Positions 1 through 8,888 are shown, counted from the stretch's first letter. The stretch is DNA of 64,000 bases from Aurantimonas manganoxydans SI85-9A1 (GCF_000153465.1 NZ_CH672387.1:1019180-1083179); one strand, 5' to 3'. Numbers and translations are program-made. The notes: generated from the sequence alone by a model not told the origin.

Positions 1-673
1 CTATCTGGAAATCTCGCCCCGGACCTTCCCGATCCTGGTGCGGCAAGGCTCGCGCCTGTCGCAGATCCGCTTCCGCGGCGGCGAGCCGCTCTTGAACGAG
101 GCGGAACTGGCGGCGCTGCACGGCGAACAGGTGCTGACGACGGCGGCCGAGGCCAACATTTCCGGCGGCGGCATCGCCCTGTCGATCGATCTCGTGGGCA
201 ATCAGGACGGGCTCGTCGGCTATCGCGGCAAGCGGCATACGGGCGTCGTCGACGTCGACCGGCGCGGCGCCTATGCGCTGACCGATTTCTGGGAGCCCGT
301 GCTGCGCTCCAAGGCCGGCGAGCTGGTGCTCGACCCGGACGAATTCTACATCCTGGTGTCCAAGGAGGCGGTGCATGTGCCGCCGGCCTTCGCCGCCGAG
401 ATGACGCCCTTCGATCCGCTGGTCGGCGAATTTCGCGTCCATTATGCCGGCTTCTTCGATCCGGGTTTCGGCCATTCGGCGGCCGGCGGCTCGGGCAGCC
501 GCGCGGTGCTGGAGGTGCGCAGCCACGACGTGCCCTTCATCCTGGAGGACGGGCAGATCGTCGGCCGGCTGGTCTATGAGCGGATGCAGGCGCTTCCGGA
601 GAAGCTTTATGGCAGCGACCTGAAGTCGAACTACCAGGCCCAGGGGCTGAAGCTGTCGAAGCATTTCGTCTGA
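1..673 (+). CDS. dcd: 2'-deoxycytidine 5'-triphosphate deaminase, C-terminal part (5' end outside window)
   Basis: This is the C-terminal ~224 residues of a dCTP deaminase of the long form found in Rhizobiales. The enzyme deaminates dCTP to dUTP for thymidylate synthesis in the cytosol. The reading frame is open from base 2 to the left edge, so the GTG at 38 is internal and not the start. Visible family features are ISGGGIALSIDL, the segment FYILVSKEAVHVPPAFAAEM, the DPLVGEFRVHYAGFFDPGFG block that lines the nucleotide site, and a C-terminal tail ending in LSKHFV. The bacterial short form is about 190 aa and single-domain, whereas this family is a tandem ~360-aa version, so roughly the first 40% is missing here. 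It converges with the next gene. Confidence 0.85.
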   Translation, partial: YLEISPRTFPILVRQGSRLSQIRFRGGEPLLNEAELAALHGEQVLTTAAEANISGGGIALSIDLVGNQDGLVGYRGKRHTGVVDVDRRGAYALTDFWEPVLRSKAGELVLDPDEFYILVSKEAVHVPPAFAAEMTPFDPLVGEFRVHYAGFFDPGFGHSAAGGSGSRAVLEVRSHDVPFILEDGQIVGRLVYERMQALPEKLYGSDLKSNYQAQGLKLSKHFV

Positions 674-678
674 CGGCT

Positions 679-698
679 GGCGCGGTCGAAGCCGCGCC
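679..698. terminator. hairpin between convergent genes
   Basis: The arms GGCGCGG (679-685) and CCGCGCC (692-698) form a perfect 7-bp stem in the 32-bp gap between two converging genes. There is no T tract, so a terminator role is only suggested by position. Confidence 0.35.
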
Positions 699-705
699 GC
701 TGCCC

Positions 706-1245
706 TTAGGCGAGCGCTTCGCGGCGGTCGCGGCTGAGGCGCCAGATGGTGACGGCGTTGGTGGTCAGGACGAGGAGTTCGGCCAGCGCCGCCCCGACCG
801 AGCCGACGAGGACGTTGCTGGCGACCCAGCAGAGCGCTGCGCCGGCCAGAAGCAGGCGCATGGGAATGCCGTCGAGCATGAACATGGCGATGGTGCCCAG
901 CAGGCCCGCCGTGAGCGGAATGACGTCGAGCAGCCGCTCCCAGCTGATCCAGCTGACCAGTCCGGTCGCCGCGAGCATCGTCGCCATCACCGGCCAGCTT
1001 CCCTTGTAGCGCCGCGCCAGGAGGATGCGCAGGATGATCAGCGCGCTGATCGCGCCGGCGACCTTGGCGCCGAACAGGAAAAACTGCACCGCGAAGGCGA
1101 CATTGGCGAAGACCAGCAGCAGCAGCAGACGGTCGTCGCGCTTGCTGGCGAAGGCCATGATGCAGATGACCAGCGCGGCAAAGCCGGTCGCCTGACCGGC
1201 GATGAAGCGGAAATCCCAGAGCTCCAGTTGTGATCTCCCGATCAT
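706..1245 (-). CDS. YgjV-like inner-membrane protein
   Basis: A 179-aa polytopic membrane protein. After a short N-terminus (IAGQATGFAALVICIMAFAS) it has about six hydrophobic segments separated by short charged loops such as SKRDDR and ARRYKG. It ends in a basic cytosolic tail (WRLSRDRREALA). Length and the pattern of helices fit the YgjV-type inner-membrane family (Imp-YgjV), whose function is unknown. The start at 1245 has no clear ribosome-binding site, so translation could begin slightly further in. The assignment is by overall similarity, and another small DUF membrane family is possible. Confidence 0.65.
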   Translation of the reverse strand: MIGRSQLELWDFRFIAGQATGFAALVICIMAFASKRDDRLLLLLVFANVAFAVQFFLFGAKVAGAISALIILRILLARRYKGSWPVMATMLAATGLVSWISWERLLDVIPLTAGLLGTIAMFMLDGIPMRLLLAGAALCWVASNVLVGSVGAALAELLVLTTNAVTIWRLSRDRREALA

Positions 1246-1383
1246 ATGGGCGGCGGTCGAACGAAGCCGTCCGCCGGGTGTGAGAAGAAACTTCGGGCGG
1301 GGCCCTTGCAGCTATGGCTGGATGGGGCAGCGTCGCCTATATTGGTGTTCGACGGGCTGCGCGGTGCGCCAGGAGTAACATAT

Positions 1384-1545
1384 TCTCGGGGCCTTAGTCA
1401 TTCCTAGGGAGCTGTCCCTGCCTTGGCCCGTGGGCCTGGGGCACACGGCGCCCACCTACTCTGTAGGTTCCCGGGATCGACATCTCCATCGGCCGGGTGG
1501 CTCGTCACTTTCCACCCTTCTCCGGCCAGCCGACACGGCAGACCA
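1384..1545 (+). ncRNA. ssrS: 6S RNA
   Basis: The 6S RNA binds the sigma70 RNA polymerase holoenzyme and mimics an open promoter. The segment at 1446-1480, with CGGCGCCCACCTAC, a short loop, GTAGGTTC and CGGGATCG, matches the block I recognise as conserved in alphaproteobacterial 6S RNAs. The 5' part (TTCTCGGGGCCTTAG, then GGGAGCTGTCCCTGCC) also fits. It lies directly in front of 5-formyltetrahydrofolate cyclo-ligase, the neighbour of ssrS in many proteobacteria. The exact 5' and 3' ends are estimates. Confidence 0.78.
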
Positions 1546-1596
1546 CTTTTCTTCCGTCGCGAAATCGTCCACCTCTGCCCGGCAGGGGGAGAGCCG

Positions 1597-2178
1597 ATGA
1601 ACGATGCGAAAGAAGCCAAGGCAAGCCTGCGCCAGGCGGCACTGGCCCGGCGGGACGCGATGCCGGAAGACGTCCGGATCGAGGCGTCGCTCGCCGTCGC
1701 CGATCGCTGCGCCGAGCTCCTGCCGATCACGCCGGGCATGGTCGTCTCGGGCTTCCTGCCGATCCGCTCCGAAATCGATATCCGTCCCTTGATGATGCTG
1801 CTGGCCGACCGCGGCGCGCGCCTCTGCGTGCCGGCAATCGTCGACGGCCGTCTGCAGTTCCGTCATCTGGTGCGCGGGGCGCCGCTGGAGCCGCAGGGCT
1901 TCGGCACCTATGCGCCGGGTGCGGAAGCGGCTGTGCTCGACCCCGAACTGATGCTGGTGCCGCTGGCCGTCTTCGACCGGCAGGGCGGCCGGATCGGCTA
2001 TGGCCGCGGCTATTACGACAGCGCCATCGCGGCGCTGACGCAGAAGGGCGCGCCGCCGATCCTGGCTGGCGTCGCCTTTGCCGTGCAGGAGGCGGAGGCG
2101 GTGCCGATGGAGCCCCACGATATCCGCCTGCCGATGATCGTCACCGAGCGCGAGACGATCCGCCCCGACGCGGGCTGA
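1597..2178 (+). CDS. 5-formyltetrahydrofolate cyclo-ligase
   Basis: A 193-aa enzyme (EC 6.3.3.2) that converts 5-formyl-THF to 5,10-methenyl-THF with ATP, so it recycles folate in the cytosol. The start ATG at 1597 follows a purine-rich GGGGGAGAG site. An upstream in-frame extension would run through the 6S RNA and was rejected. The N-terminal helix (KASLRQAALARRDAM) supplies the basic residues of the family. The signature GGRIGYGRGYYD near residues 128-139 is the phosphate and substrate loop. Length is typical. The 6S RNA directly upstream probably shares its transcript, as seen in other proteobacteria. Confidence 0.92.
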   Translation: MNDAKEAKASLRQAALARRDAMPEDVRIEASLAVADRCAELLPITPGMVVSGFLPIRSEIDIRPLMMLLADRGARLCVPAIVDGRLQFRHLVRGAPLEPQGFGTYAPGAEAAVLDPELMLVPLAVFDRQGGRIGYGRGYYDSAIAALTQKGAPPILAGVAFAVQEAEAVPMEPHDIRLPMIVTERETIRPDAG

Positions 2179-2694
2179 TCAGCGCCGGTTCTTCTGGCGG
2201 CCGAGGATCAGCGCCCAATAGGGCTCGCCATCGGCGCCGGTCGCCGCGGCAAAGCCGATCTCGGTGACATTGGCGTTGAGCAGATTGCGGCGATGGCCCG
2301 GCGAGCGCTTCCAGCCGGTGATGACGGCCGGCGTCGAACGGTAGTTCCAGCCGATATTCTCCGACACCGCCGCCCAGTCATAGCCGAAGGAGGCGACCCG
2401 GTTGGGCAGGGCGCCGTCCAGGGAGTGGCTGAGATTGCCCCTGGCGGCCATGGCGCGGGCCTGCCGCTCGGCGGCCTTGCCGAGCACCGGGTCGAAGCGG
2501 ACGGCGCCGAGGCCGTTCTCGGCGCGGAAGGCGTTGATCGTGGCGAGCGCGACATTGCGGTCGACGCTGATCTCGCGGGTCGAGCCGACATCGACCGAGC
2601 CGGGCGAGCCGACACAGGCGGCCAGAAGCGCGATGGGCAGCAGCGCCAGAAGGCGCAGGACGGGAGCAAGAAGCGTGCGGCGGACGAAGGTCAT
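2179..2694 (-). CDS. CAP/SCP-domain lipoprotein
   Basis: A 171-aa exported protein. The start at 2694 gives MTFVRRTLLAPVLRLL followed by a hydrophobic stretch and the lipobox LLAAC, so it is probably a lipoprotein with Cys near residue 27. An upstream in-frame ATG would add 39 arginine- and proline-rich residues before the signal peptide and was rejected. The mature part is a CAP (SCP/PR1-like) domain: AFRAENGLGAVRFDPVL, then SHSLDG with the cavity His, then VSENIGWN, then GWKRSPGHRRNLLN and ending WALILG. Many bacterial CAP proteins have no known activity. It converges with the cyclo-ligase gene by one base. Confidence 0.85.
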   Translation of the reverse strand: MTFVRRTLLAPVLRLLALLPIALLAACVGSPGSVDVGSTREISVDRNVALATINAFRAENGLGAVRFDPVLGKAAERQARAMAARGNLSHSLDGALPNRVASFGYDWAAVSENIGWNYRSTPAVITGWKRSPGHRRNLLNANVTEIGFAAATGADGEPYWALILGRQKNRR

Positions 2695-3121
2695 GGCGTC
2701 TGGTCTGTCCTGTCGGTAGCGGCGCGCGATCGGGGGAGGCGCGGCAGGCGGTCGGCGGCCCTGCGCCCAACGGGACGCAGATGCACGATGATGACGGCGG
2801 GGATTGCTCACCGAAATCTGAAGGTCGTCGGCCCCGCCGGCATGTCGGCACGGCTATTAACCGCGCCCGGCCGGCGGCAGCGGCGAGACATGGGCCTCAT
2901 GCCTCCGCAATCTGGCGGTTTTTCGACCGGCCGGCGCGACGATGTTGCGCAGGGGCGGGCGAGGGCGGCACTGTTGCCGGCGCGCGACCCCCGCATTGCG
3001 GGATGCCGCGGCCGAGTTGACGGGGCGGGCGGCATGGGCCAAGCGGATCGCTGCCGGTTTGTCGTCAGGGGCGGGCCGGCGCGGCGCGAGGCCGCGGGAC
3101 AGACAGCGACAGGCGAGCGCG
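2695..3121. other. 427-bp intergenic region between divergent genes
   Basis: This region separates the minus-strand CAP lipoprotein from the plus-strand phosphoesterase, so it must hold both promoters. Several GC-rich open frames cross it but none has a ribosome-binding site or recognisable protein content. I see no RNA gene or repeat. Confidence 0.5.
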
Positions 3122-3943
3122 ATGCGATTTCTCTTTCTCGGCGACATGGTCGGCCGCTCCGGACGGACCGCCGTCTTCGACAGGCTGCCCGGCCTGATCT
3201 CCGACTGGAAGCTCGACTTCGTCGTCGTCAATGGCGAGAACTCGGCCGGCGGCTTCGGCATTACCGAGGAGATCTTCGAGCGCACGCTGGAGGCCGGGGC
3301 CGACGCGGTGACCACCGGCAACCACGTCTGGGACCAGCGCGAGGCGCTGGCCTTCGCCGGACGGCAGGACCGCTTCATCCGGCCGGCGAACTATCCGGCC
3401 GGCACGCCCGGCCACGGCTCGGGCCTGTTCGAGGCGAAGAACGGCGCGCGGGTGCTGGTCGCCAACATCATGGGCCGGGTGTTCATGCATCCCGATCTCG
3501 ACGATCCCTTCGCCTGCGCCGACAATCTGGTCTCGGCCTGCCCGATGGGCGAACAGGCCGACGCCATCATCATCGACTTCCACGCCGAGGCGACCAGCGA
3601 GAAGCAGTGCTTCGGGCATTTCCTCGACGGGCGGGCGAGCGTCGTGGTGGGCACCCATACCCATGTGCCGACCTCCGATCACCAGATCCTCGTCGGCGGC
3701 ACCGCCTACCAGTCCGACGCCGGCATGTGCGGCGACTACGATTCCTCGCTCGGGATGGAGAAGGAGGAGCCGCTGAACCGCTTCGTCACCAAGGTGCCGC
3801 GCGGCCGCTTTGACGCGGCGCAGGGGCCGGCGACGATCGCCGGGCTGGCGGTGGAGATTTCCGACCGCACCGGCCTCGCCGAGAAGGTTGCGCCGGTGCG
3901 CATCGGCCCGCGGCTCGCCGAGGCGGTGCCGGACTTCTGGTAG
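3122..3943 (+). CDS. YmdB/TIGR00282-family metallophosphoesterase
   Basis: A 273-aa cytosolic enzyme of the calcineurin-like metallophosphoesterase superfamily. The start ATG at 3122 gives MRFLFLGDMVGRSGR, with the first metal ligand Asp8. Further metal and phosphate residues are visible in NGEN (37-40), GNHVWDQ (66-72) and GTHTHVPT near 175. Family members such as B. subtilis YmdB hydrolyse 2',3'-cyclic nucleotides and affect development and motility; the role in alphaproteobacteria is not established. Length is typical. The longer frame opening at 2942 only adds unlikely arginine-rich sequence. Confidence 0.88.
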   Translation: MRFLFLGDMVGRSGRTAVFDRLPGLISDWKLDFVVVNGENSAGGFGITEEIFERTLEAGADAVTTGNHVWDQREALAFAGRQDRFIRPANYPAGTPGHGSGLFEAKNGARVLVANIMGRVFMHPDLDDPFACADNLVSACPMGEQADAIIIDFHAEATSEKQCFGHFLDGRASVVVGTHTHVPTSDHQILVGGTAYQSDAGMCGDYDSSLGMEKEEPLNRFVTKVPRGRFDAAQGPATIAGLAVEISDRTGLAEKVAPVRIGPRLAEAVPDFW

Positions 3944-3973
3944 CCGCCTTCTGGTCGCCGCAATGCGTAAGGG

Positions 3974-4363
3974 TCAGCTGCCCGGATTGCGGCGCGAGGT
4001 CGCGCGGGGCCCGAGCCGATCGAGCGCGTCGGCATTGTCGCGTCCCCAGGCGTAAAGCAGTTCGACCGGCTCGACGAAGCGCTGGCCGAGCCCCGTCAGC
4101 CTGTATTCGACCGCCGGCGGAACCGTGCCCTCGACATGGCGGGTGACGAGGCCGCTCGCCTCCATTTCGCGCAGGGTCTGGGTCAGCATCTTCTTGGAAA
4201 TGCCCGGGAGGCTGCGATGCAGGACGCCGTTGCGCGCCCGACCGGCATGGCGGGCATGAAGCGTGTGCAGGATCATGCTCGTCCATTTGGTCGCGAACAG
4301 TTCGAGCACCCGGCGCGGGGCGCAATCCTCGCGCCACGCTGCATCGTCGGTACCTGGTTCCAT
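3974..4363 (-). CDS. HxlR-family transcriptional regulator
   Basis: A 129-aa winged-helix DNA-binding protein. The start at 4363 gives MEPGTDDAAWREDCAPRR with the single conserved cysteine near the N-terminus. The domain follows as VLELFATKWTSMILHTL, then LHRSLPGISKKMLTQTLREM (recognition helix) and GLVTRH...VEYRLTGLG, the typical HxlR order. Cys at this position is often the sensor of electrophiles or oxidants in the family. It is divergent from the reductase gene at 4462, and HxlR proteins usually control the adjacent divergent gene, so the 98-bp intergenic region probably carries its operator. Confidence 0.88.
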   Translation of the reverse strand: MEPGTDDAAWREDCAPRRVLELFATKWTSMILHTLHARHAGRARNGVLHRSLPGISKKMLTQTLREMEASGLVTRHVEGTVPPAVEYRLTGLGQRFVEPVELLYAWGRDNADALDRLGPRATSRRNPGS

Positions 4364-4461
4364 GCTGGTTACCCTCTGGTGCCTATGTCCCGGATTGGTT
4401 CCGTCTAGTTGGTTCGGCCGGCGCTGCCTAGGTGATGGGCCGAACAGGAATGGAGACGACC

Positions 4462-5529
4462 ATGACCAAGACCGCACTTGTGGTGGGCACGACGGGAATC
4501 CAGGGAAGCGCCACGGCCGAGCGGCTCGTTGCCGAGGGCTGGACGGTCTACGGCCTCGCCCGCAATCCCAAGCCCCAGGACGGCGTCACGCCGATCGCAG
4601 CCGATCTTCTGCAGCCGGAGGCGCTGGCCCGCGCTCTCGACGGCCTTCGCCCCGACACGGTCTTCCTGACCACCTGGCTGCGGCAGGCCACGGAAGCCGA
4701 GAACATTCGCGTCAATGCCCTCATGCTGCGCAATCTCTTCGAGGCCCTGCGTCCGTCGCGCTCGGTGCGCCATGTCGGGCTGGTGACCGGCCTGAAGCAT
4801 TATCTGGGGCCCTTCGAGGCCTATGGCAAAGGCAGCCTGCCGCAGACGCCGTTCCGCGAGGAGCAGGGCCGGCTCGACGTCGCCAACTTCTACTACGCAC
4901 AGGAGGACGAGGTCTTCGCTGCCGCCGAGCGCGACGGGTTCACATGGAGCATCCACCGCCCCCATACGGTGATCGGCAAGGCGGTCGGCAACGCCATGAA
5001 CATGGGAACGACCCTCGCCGTCTATGCCGTGCTCTGCCGCGAGACCGGCCGGCCCTTCCGCTTTCCCGGATCGGCCGCGCAGTGGAACGGCCTCACCGAC
5101 ATGACGGATGCCCGCCAGTTGGCGGCGCATCTGCTGTGGGCGCAGGCAACCCCGGCCGCCGCCAACGAGGATTTCAACGTCGTCAATGGCGACGTCTTCC
5201 GCTGGAGCTGGATGTGGTCGCGCCTCGCCGGATGGTTCGGCCTCGAGGCGGCTCCCTTCGACGGAACGGAAAAGCCGCTGGAGACACAGATGCAGGACGA
5301 TGCGGCGTTGTGGCGGCAGATTGCGGAGCACGAAGGGCTCGTCGAGCCGGATCTCGCGCGGCTTGCATCGCCCTGGCATACGGACGCCGATCTGGGACGG
5401 CCGATCGAGGTCGTGACCGACATGTCGAAGAGCCGGCGCATGGGCTTTCCCGGCTATCAGCCGACCGATGATGCGTTCTTCGACCTGTTCGAGCGCCTGC
5501 AGGCCGACCGCATCATTCCGACGCGCTGA
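4462..5529 (+). CDS. PRISE-type NAD(P)-dependent reductase (progesterone 5-beta-reductase-like SDR)
   Basis: A 355-aa extended short-chain dehydrogenase. The start at 4462 has GGAG six bases upstream; ATGs at 4432 and 4450 are less well placed. The N-terminus holds the Rossmann motif VVGTTGIQG (residues 7-15). The segments TGLKHYLGPFE and NFYYAQED carry the Lys and Tyr of the atypical active site of progesterone 5-beta-reductase/iridoid synthase-like enzymes, and WSIHRPHTVIG, NAMNMGTTLAVYA and FNVVNGDVFRW follow in family order. Such enzymes reduce enones. The natural substrate here is unknown. Divergence from an HxlR regulator suggests induction by an electrophile. Confidence 0.85.
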   Translation: MTKTALVVGTTGIQGSATAERLVAEGWTVYGLARNPKPQDGVTPIAADLLQPEALARALDGLRPDTVFLTTWLRQATEAENIRVNALMLRNLFEALRPSRSVRHVGLVTGLKHYLGPFEAYGKGSLPQTPFREEQGRLDVANFYYAQEDEVFAAAERDGFTWSIHRPHTVIGKAVGNAMNMGTTLAVYAVLCRETGRPFRFPGSAAQWNGLTDMTDARQLAAHLLWAQATPAAANEDFNVVNGDVFRWSWMWSRLAGWFGLEAAPFDGTEKPLETQMQDDAALWRQIAEHEGLVEPDLARLASPWHTDADLGRPIEVVTDMSKSRRMGFPGYQPTDDAFFDLFERLQADRIIPTR

Positions 5530-5637
5530 TCCGGCCACACAGGACGCGGCCCCACGATCTGGAAGACGGCTGGCGCGAAGGCGGGCCGGCGGGCCGATCG
5601 CGGTGACGGATGGAAGACGCGGCGGGCTTCGCCGCGC

Positions 5638-6447
5638 CTAGACGCCTTCCAGCACCACCACCGTCGGTGCGCCCGGCAGTGTCTTCACCGACACCGTCAG
5701 GCTGGGTTCGGCGCGCCGCTCCACGGCGAAGCCGGGCATGCGGTCGAGGAAACGCTCGATCGGGCCGGCGAAGCGATGCATCGGCAGGACGATGGACGAG
5801 CGCAGGCGGTCGGCGATCTCGCCCATGCCCTCCTGGCTCATGGTCATGCCGCCGTCCACCGGCACCATCAGGACGTCGAGCCGGCCGATGCGGGCGTAAT
5901 CCTCGTTGGTGAGCTGGTGGTGCAGATGGCCGAGATGGCCGATGCACAGGCCCGCCACCTCGAAGATGAAGATCGAATTGCCGTCCGCCTCCATGCCGCC
6001 CATGGAGCGTATGTCGGTCGGCACGTTGCGCACATAGAGGTCGCCGACGGTCAGGGCATGTTCGGCCGGGCCGCCCTCCGGGTTCCAGCCGAGCAGCACA
6101 TGCGGGATCGCCGGGTCGGGATAGGGCGTGTTGTGGGACGAATGCGCCTTGTTCATCGTGACGATGTCCGGCATCGCGCCGCCCGCATAGCCGGCATAGT
6201 CGGTAGCCGCGACGACCCCGCCGGGGCTCTCGATCAGGTAGGTCGCGTGGGAGACATAGGTGATCGTCACCTCGTCCGACGTTGCGGCAAAGCGCCGGGC
6301 GGCCGGGCTGTCCATCGCGACATAGGTCGCCCCCGGCAGGCTTTCGGCCATGGCGATGCAGGTGCTCGGCACCATCTGGGCGGCGGCCGGGGCAGGCGCC
6401 AGGGCAAGGCCGGCGAGAAGCGCGGCGAGGGCGACGAGGCGGTTCAT
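5638..6447 (-). CDS. periplasmic MBL-fold metal-dependent hydrolase
   Basis: A 269-aa exported protein with a clear signal peptide (MNRLVALAALLAGLALAP, cleavage after APAAAQ or nearby). The rest follows the metallo-beta-lactamase fold of the UlaG-like branch: VTITYVSHATYLIES at the first strands, KAHSSHNTPYPDP as a variant of the HxHxDH metal loop, and GHLGHLHHQLTNEDYARIG with another pair of histidines, then DVLMVPVDGGMTM and IVLPMHRF. The first metal motif is not canonical, so metal content and activity are uncertain. It lies 31 bp downstream of the TPR gene and is probably co-transcribed with it. Confidence 0.8.
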   Translation of the reverse strand: MNRLVALAALLAGLALAPAPAAAQMVPSTCIAMAESLPGATYVAMDSPAARRFAATSDEVTITYVSHATYLIESPGGVVAATDYAGYAGGAMPDIVTMNKAHSSHNTPYPDPAIPHVLLGWNPEGGPAEHALTVGDLYVRNVPTDIRSMGGMEADGNSIFIFEVAGLCIGHLGHLHHQLTNEDYARIGRLDVLMVPVDGGMTMSQEGMGEIADRLRSSIVLPMHRFAGPIERFLDRMPGFAVERRAEPSLTVSVKTLPGAPTVVVLEGV

Positions 6448-6478
6448 GGGCGGGCTCCGGGTCGGCTGGACGGGCGGG

Positions 6479-7108
6479 TCAAAGCTCGATCCCCCCGGGC
6501 GCGGCGGGCGTTTCGCGCGCCTCGGGCACGATCATCGCGCGCTCCTTGAGGAAGGGATGGATCGCCACGGCCTCGCGAAGCTGGGTCTGGGCGAGACGGA
6601 AGCGGCCCTGGCGCATGAGGATGATGGCGCGGCCGGACATGGCGGCGAAGTGCCTCGGCTCCAGCGCGATGGCGCGGTCGACATCGGCCAGCGCCCCGTC
6701 GAAATCCTCCTGCAGGAAGCGCACGAAACCCCGCTGGTTGAAGGCCTCGGCATAATCGGGGGCGGCCGCCACGGCGGCGTCGAGAAGAGCGCGGGCGCCG
6801 GCGAAATCGTAGCTGCCGCGCCGGTCCATGGCCGCTTCGACGAGGCGGCGGGTGGCGGCATCGGGCGCGGCTTCCATCCAGTGCCGCCAGATGGCGGCTT
6901 CGGCGGCGCGGCCCTCGGCCTCGGTGGCGGCGTTCTTCAGCGCGGCGAAGAGGTGGGCTTCGGTCAGGCGGTAGGAGCGCTCGGGTTCGGCCGGCGGCAG
7001 GGCGCGGTCCTTGCCCGGCGCAGCGGTGTCGGCCAGGGCCGGGACGGCCGCGGCGAGGACGAGGGCCGCCCAGAGGGCATAGCGGAACAGCGCAGCGCGA
7101 TATCGCAT
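6479..7108 (-). CDS. exported TPR-repeat protein
   Basis: A 209-aa protein with an N-terminal signal sequence (ALWAALVLAAAVPALADTAA). The central part has tetratricopeptide-like helix pairs: FAGARALLDAAVAAAPDYAEAF, NQRGFVRFLQEDFDGALADV and FAAMSGRAIILMRQGRFRLA, with the final helix ending in AVAIHPFLKERA. TPR arrays mediate protein contacts, and the partner is unknown. It is first in a likely two-gene operon with the MBL hydrolase, which suggests a common periplasmic task. Confidence 0.8.
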   Translation of the reverse strand: MRYRAALFRYALWAALVLAAAVPALADTAAPGKDRALPPAEPERSYRLTEAHLFAALKNAATEAEGRAAEAAIWRHWMEAAPDAATRRLVEAAMDRRGSYDFAGARALLDAAVAAAPDYAEAFNQRGFVRFLQEDFDGALADVDRAIALEPRHFAAMSGRAIILMRQGRFRLAQTQLREAVAIHPFLKERAMIVPEARETPAAPGGIEL

Positions 7109-7276
7109 GGTCGCGTTCTCCCCTGACCGTCGGCGCGGCAGCAGCAGGGGCGATCGGGCGCCGACGGTTCGAGGCTACCCCGCCGGCGCCAGAAGCGAAA
7201 TCAACATGGCGTCATCAAGCGGCTGTCGCCGCGGGCGAAGCGCAGGAGGGGACGCGGGAGCAGGGCTGCGAGGCGT

Positions 7277-7792
7277 CTATGCGCCGTCGGCGGGGCGGAC
7301 CATCTCCTGCCAGCGTGCGATCAGCGCGGTGAAATTGTCGGCCGGCGCCTGGGGATAATCGAGTTCGTCGGGGCCGATGGCGACGAAGGGCTGGCGCGAG
7401 GCGGTCCAGATGTGGCCGGCGGGGACCAGCCAGCTCGTGTCATCGAGGGTGCCGGCCTTGATGTTGACCCGGCCGGGATTGCCCTCGGAGCGGTGCTGGA
7501 TGCGCACGCCGCAATCGGGGCAGAAATCGCCGAGCCGCACCGCGCCGCTGTCGGCCATGCGCCGGGTGGTCGCCATCTCGCCGCGGATGACGAGGCTGGC
7601 GGGATCGACGCGCAGGCTTTCGCCATAGGCGCTGGAGGTCTGCCGCTGGCACTCGGTGCAATGGCACAGATAGAAGACCTGCGGCGCGGCACGGATCTCG
7701 TAGCGCACCCTGCCGCACTGGCAGCCGCCGGTCAGCGGCAGGGCCGGAAGGGTGGTCCTGCGGTTCGCGGAAGCCTCGGGGGCGTTGGACAT
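7277..7792 (-). CDS. GFA-family (CENP-V/GFA domain) zinc protein
   Basis: A 171-aa protein with the GFA fold, which binds two zinc ions through cysteines. The motifs are in order: [12 protein letters not shown], then [19 protein letters not shown], then [13 protein letters not shown]. The domain starts about 20 residues in, after a flexible N-terminus. The family name comes from glutathione-dependent formaldehyde-activating enzyme, but most members have unproven functions. It is divergent from yebC with 79 bp between start codons. Confidence 0.9.
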   Translation of the reverse strand: MSNAPEASANRRTTLPALPLTGGCQCGRVRYEIRAAPQVFYLCHCTECQRQTSSAYGESLRVDPASLVIRGEMATTRRMADSGAVRLGDFCPDCGVRIQHRSEGNPGRVNIKAGTLDDTSWLVPAGHIWTASRQPFVAIGPDELDYPQAPADNFTALIARWQEMVRPADGA

Positions 7793-7871
7793 GGAAAACC
7801 TCGTTCTGGACGTTTGCCGCCCGATTTTTTATATGTCGCGCAATTCTTCCGCATTGATAGACAGGTTCGCC

Positions 7872-8621
7872 ATGGCCGGCCACTCACAGTTCAAGAACAT
7901 CATGCATCGCAAGGGCCGCCAGGACGCGGTCCGATCGAAGATGTTTTCCAAGCTCGCCCGCGAGATCGTGGTGGCGGCCAAGTCGGGCCTGCCGGACCCC
8001 TCGATGAACGCGCGGCTGCGACTGGCGATCAACAACGCCAAGGCGCAGTCGATGCCGAAGGACAACATCGACCGGGCCATCAAGAAGGCCTCGGGCGGCG
8101 ATTCGGAGAATTATGACGAGGTCCGCTACGAGGGCTACGGCCCGGGCGGCGTCGCGATCATCGTCGAGGCGCTGACCGACAACCGCAACCGCACCGCCTC
8201 CAACGTGCGCTCCTGCTTCACCAAGGCCGGCGGCTCGATGGGCGAGACCGGCTCGGTGTCCTTCATGTTCGATCATGTCGGCGAGATCGTCTATCCGCTG
8301 TCGGCCGGCGACGCCGACACGGTGATGGAAGCGGCGATCCTGGCCGGCGCCGACGACGTGATCTCCGACGAGAACGGCCACACCATCGTCACCGCCTTCG
8401 AGGATATCGGCGACGTGTCGACGGCGCTCGAGGAGTCGCTGGGCGAGGCCGAAAGCGTGCGCCCGACCTGGCGGCCGCAGACCGGCACGCCGGTGGACGA
8501 GGACAAGGCCGAGAGCGTGATGCGGCTGATCGGCAATCTCGACGACGACGACGACGTGCAGAACGTCTACGCCAATTTCGAGGTCGACGACGAGGTGATG
8601 GCGAAGCTGTCGGCTGCCTGA
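7872..8621 (+). CDS. yebC: YebC/PmpR-family protein
   Basis: A 249-aa cytosolic protein of normal length for the family. It begins with the signature [19 protein letters not shown] at 7872, and the 40 upstream in-frame residues are not family-like. The conserved stretch [15 protein letters not shown] follows near residues 70-84, and [20 protein letters not shown] near 93-112. YebC/TACO1-type proteins are annotated as transcription regulators, but recent work on the family also places members in translation of difficult (polyproline) sequences. In many proteobacteria yebC lies just before ruvC; here the two are separated by about 1.9 kb holding two other genes. Confidence 0.93.
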   Translation: MAGHSQFKNIMHRKGRQDAVRSKMFSKLAREIVVAAKSGLPDPSMNARLRLAINNAKAQSMPKDNIDRAIKKASGGDSENYDEVRYEGYGPGGVAIIVEALTDNRNRTASNVRSCFTKAGGSMGETGSVSFMFDHVGEIVYPLSAGDADTVMEAAILAGADDVISDENGHTIVTAFEDIGDVSTALEESLGEAESVRPTWRPQTGTPVDEDKAESVMRLIGNLDDDDDVQNVYANFEVDDEVMAKLSAA

Positions 8622-8811
8622 GCCAGGCTGGCGCCCCGTCCGTGACAGGTGGCGGCCTGCGGCGACGTAGATCGCCCGGTTGCCGCTCGTCCTGCGGCAC
8701 GGTGGCCGTCCGGGGGGTAAATGGCCCCGTCCGGCGGCCGCTCTTCCCTCACGACTGCGTGTTCTCGGGCGCCGTCTGGCTGCAAACCCCGGTCCACCGG
8801 GCTTTGCGGCG

Positions 8812-8826
8812 TTAACCATTTGTTAA
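8812..8826. promoter_or_regulatory. candidate CtrA box
   Basis: TTAA at 8812-8815 and TTAA at 8823-8826 are separated by exactly 7 bases, the full CtrA consensus of alphaproteobacteria. Another TTAA follows at 8831. It lies about 60 bp before the methyltransferase start codon at 8889, so the gene may be cell-cycle controlled. Confidence 0.6.
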
Positions 8827-8888
8827 CGATTAACGCGACGTCACTTAAGGGAAAGTCCTACATCGACGTGGGAAACAGGAACCACGTC

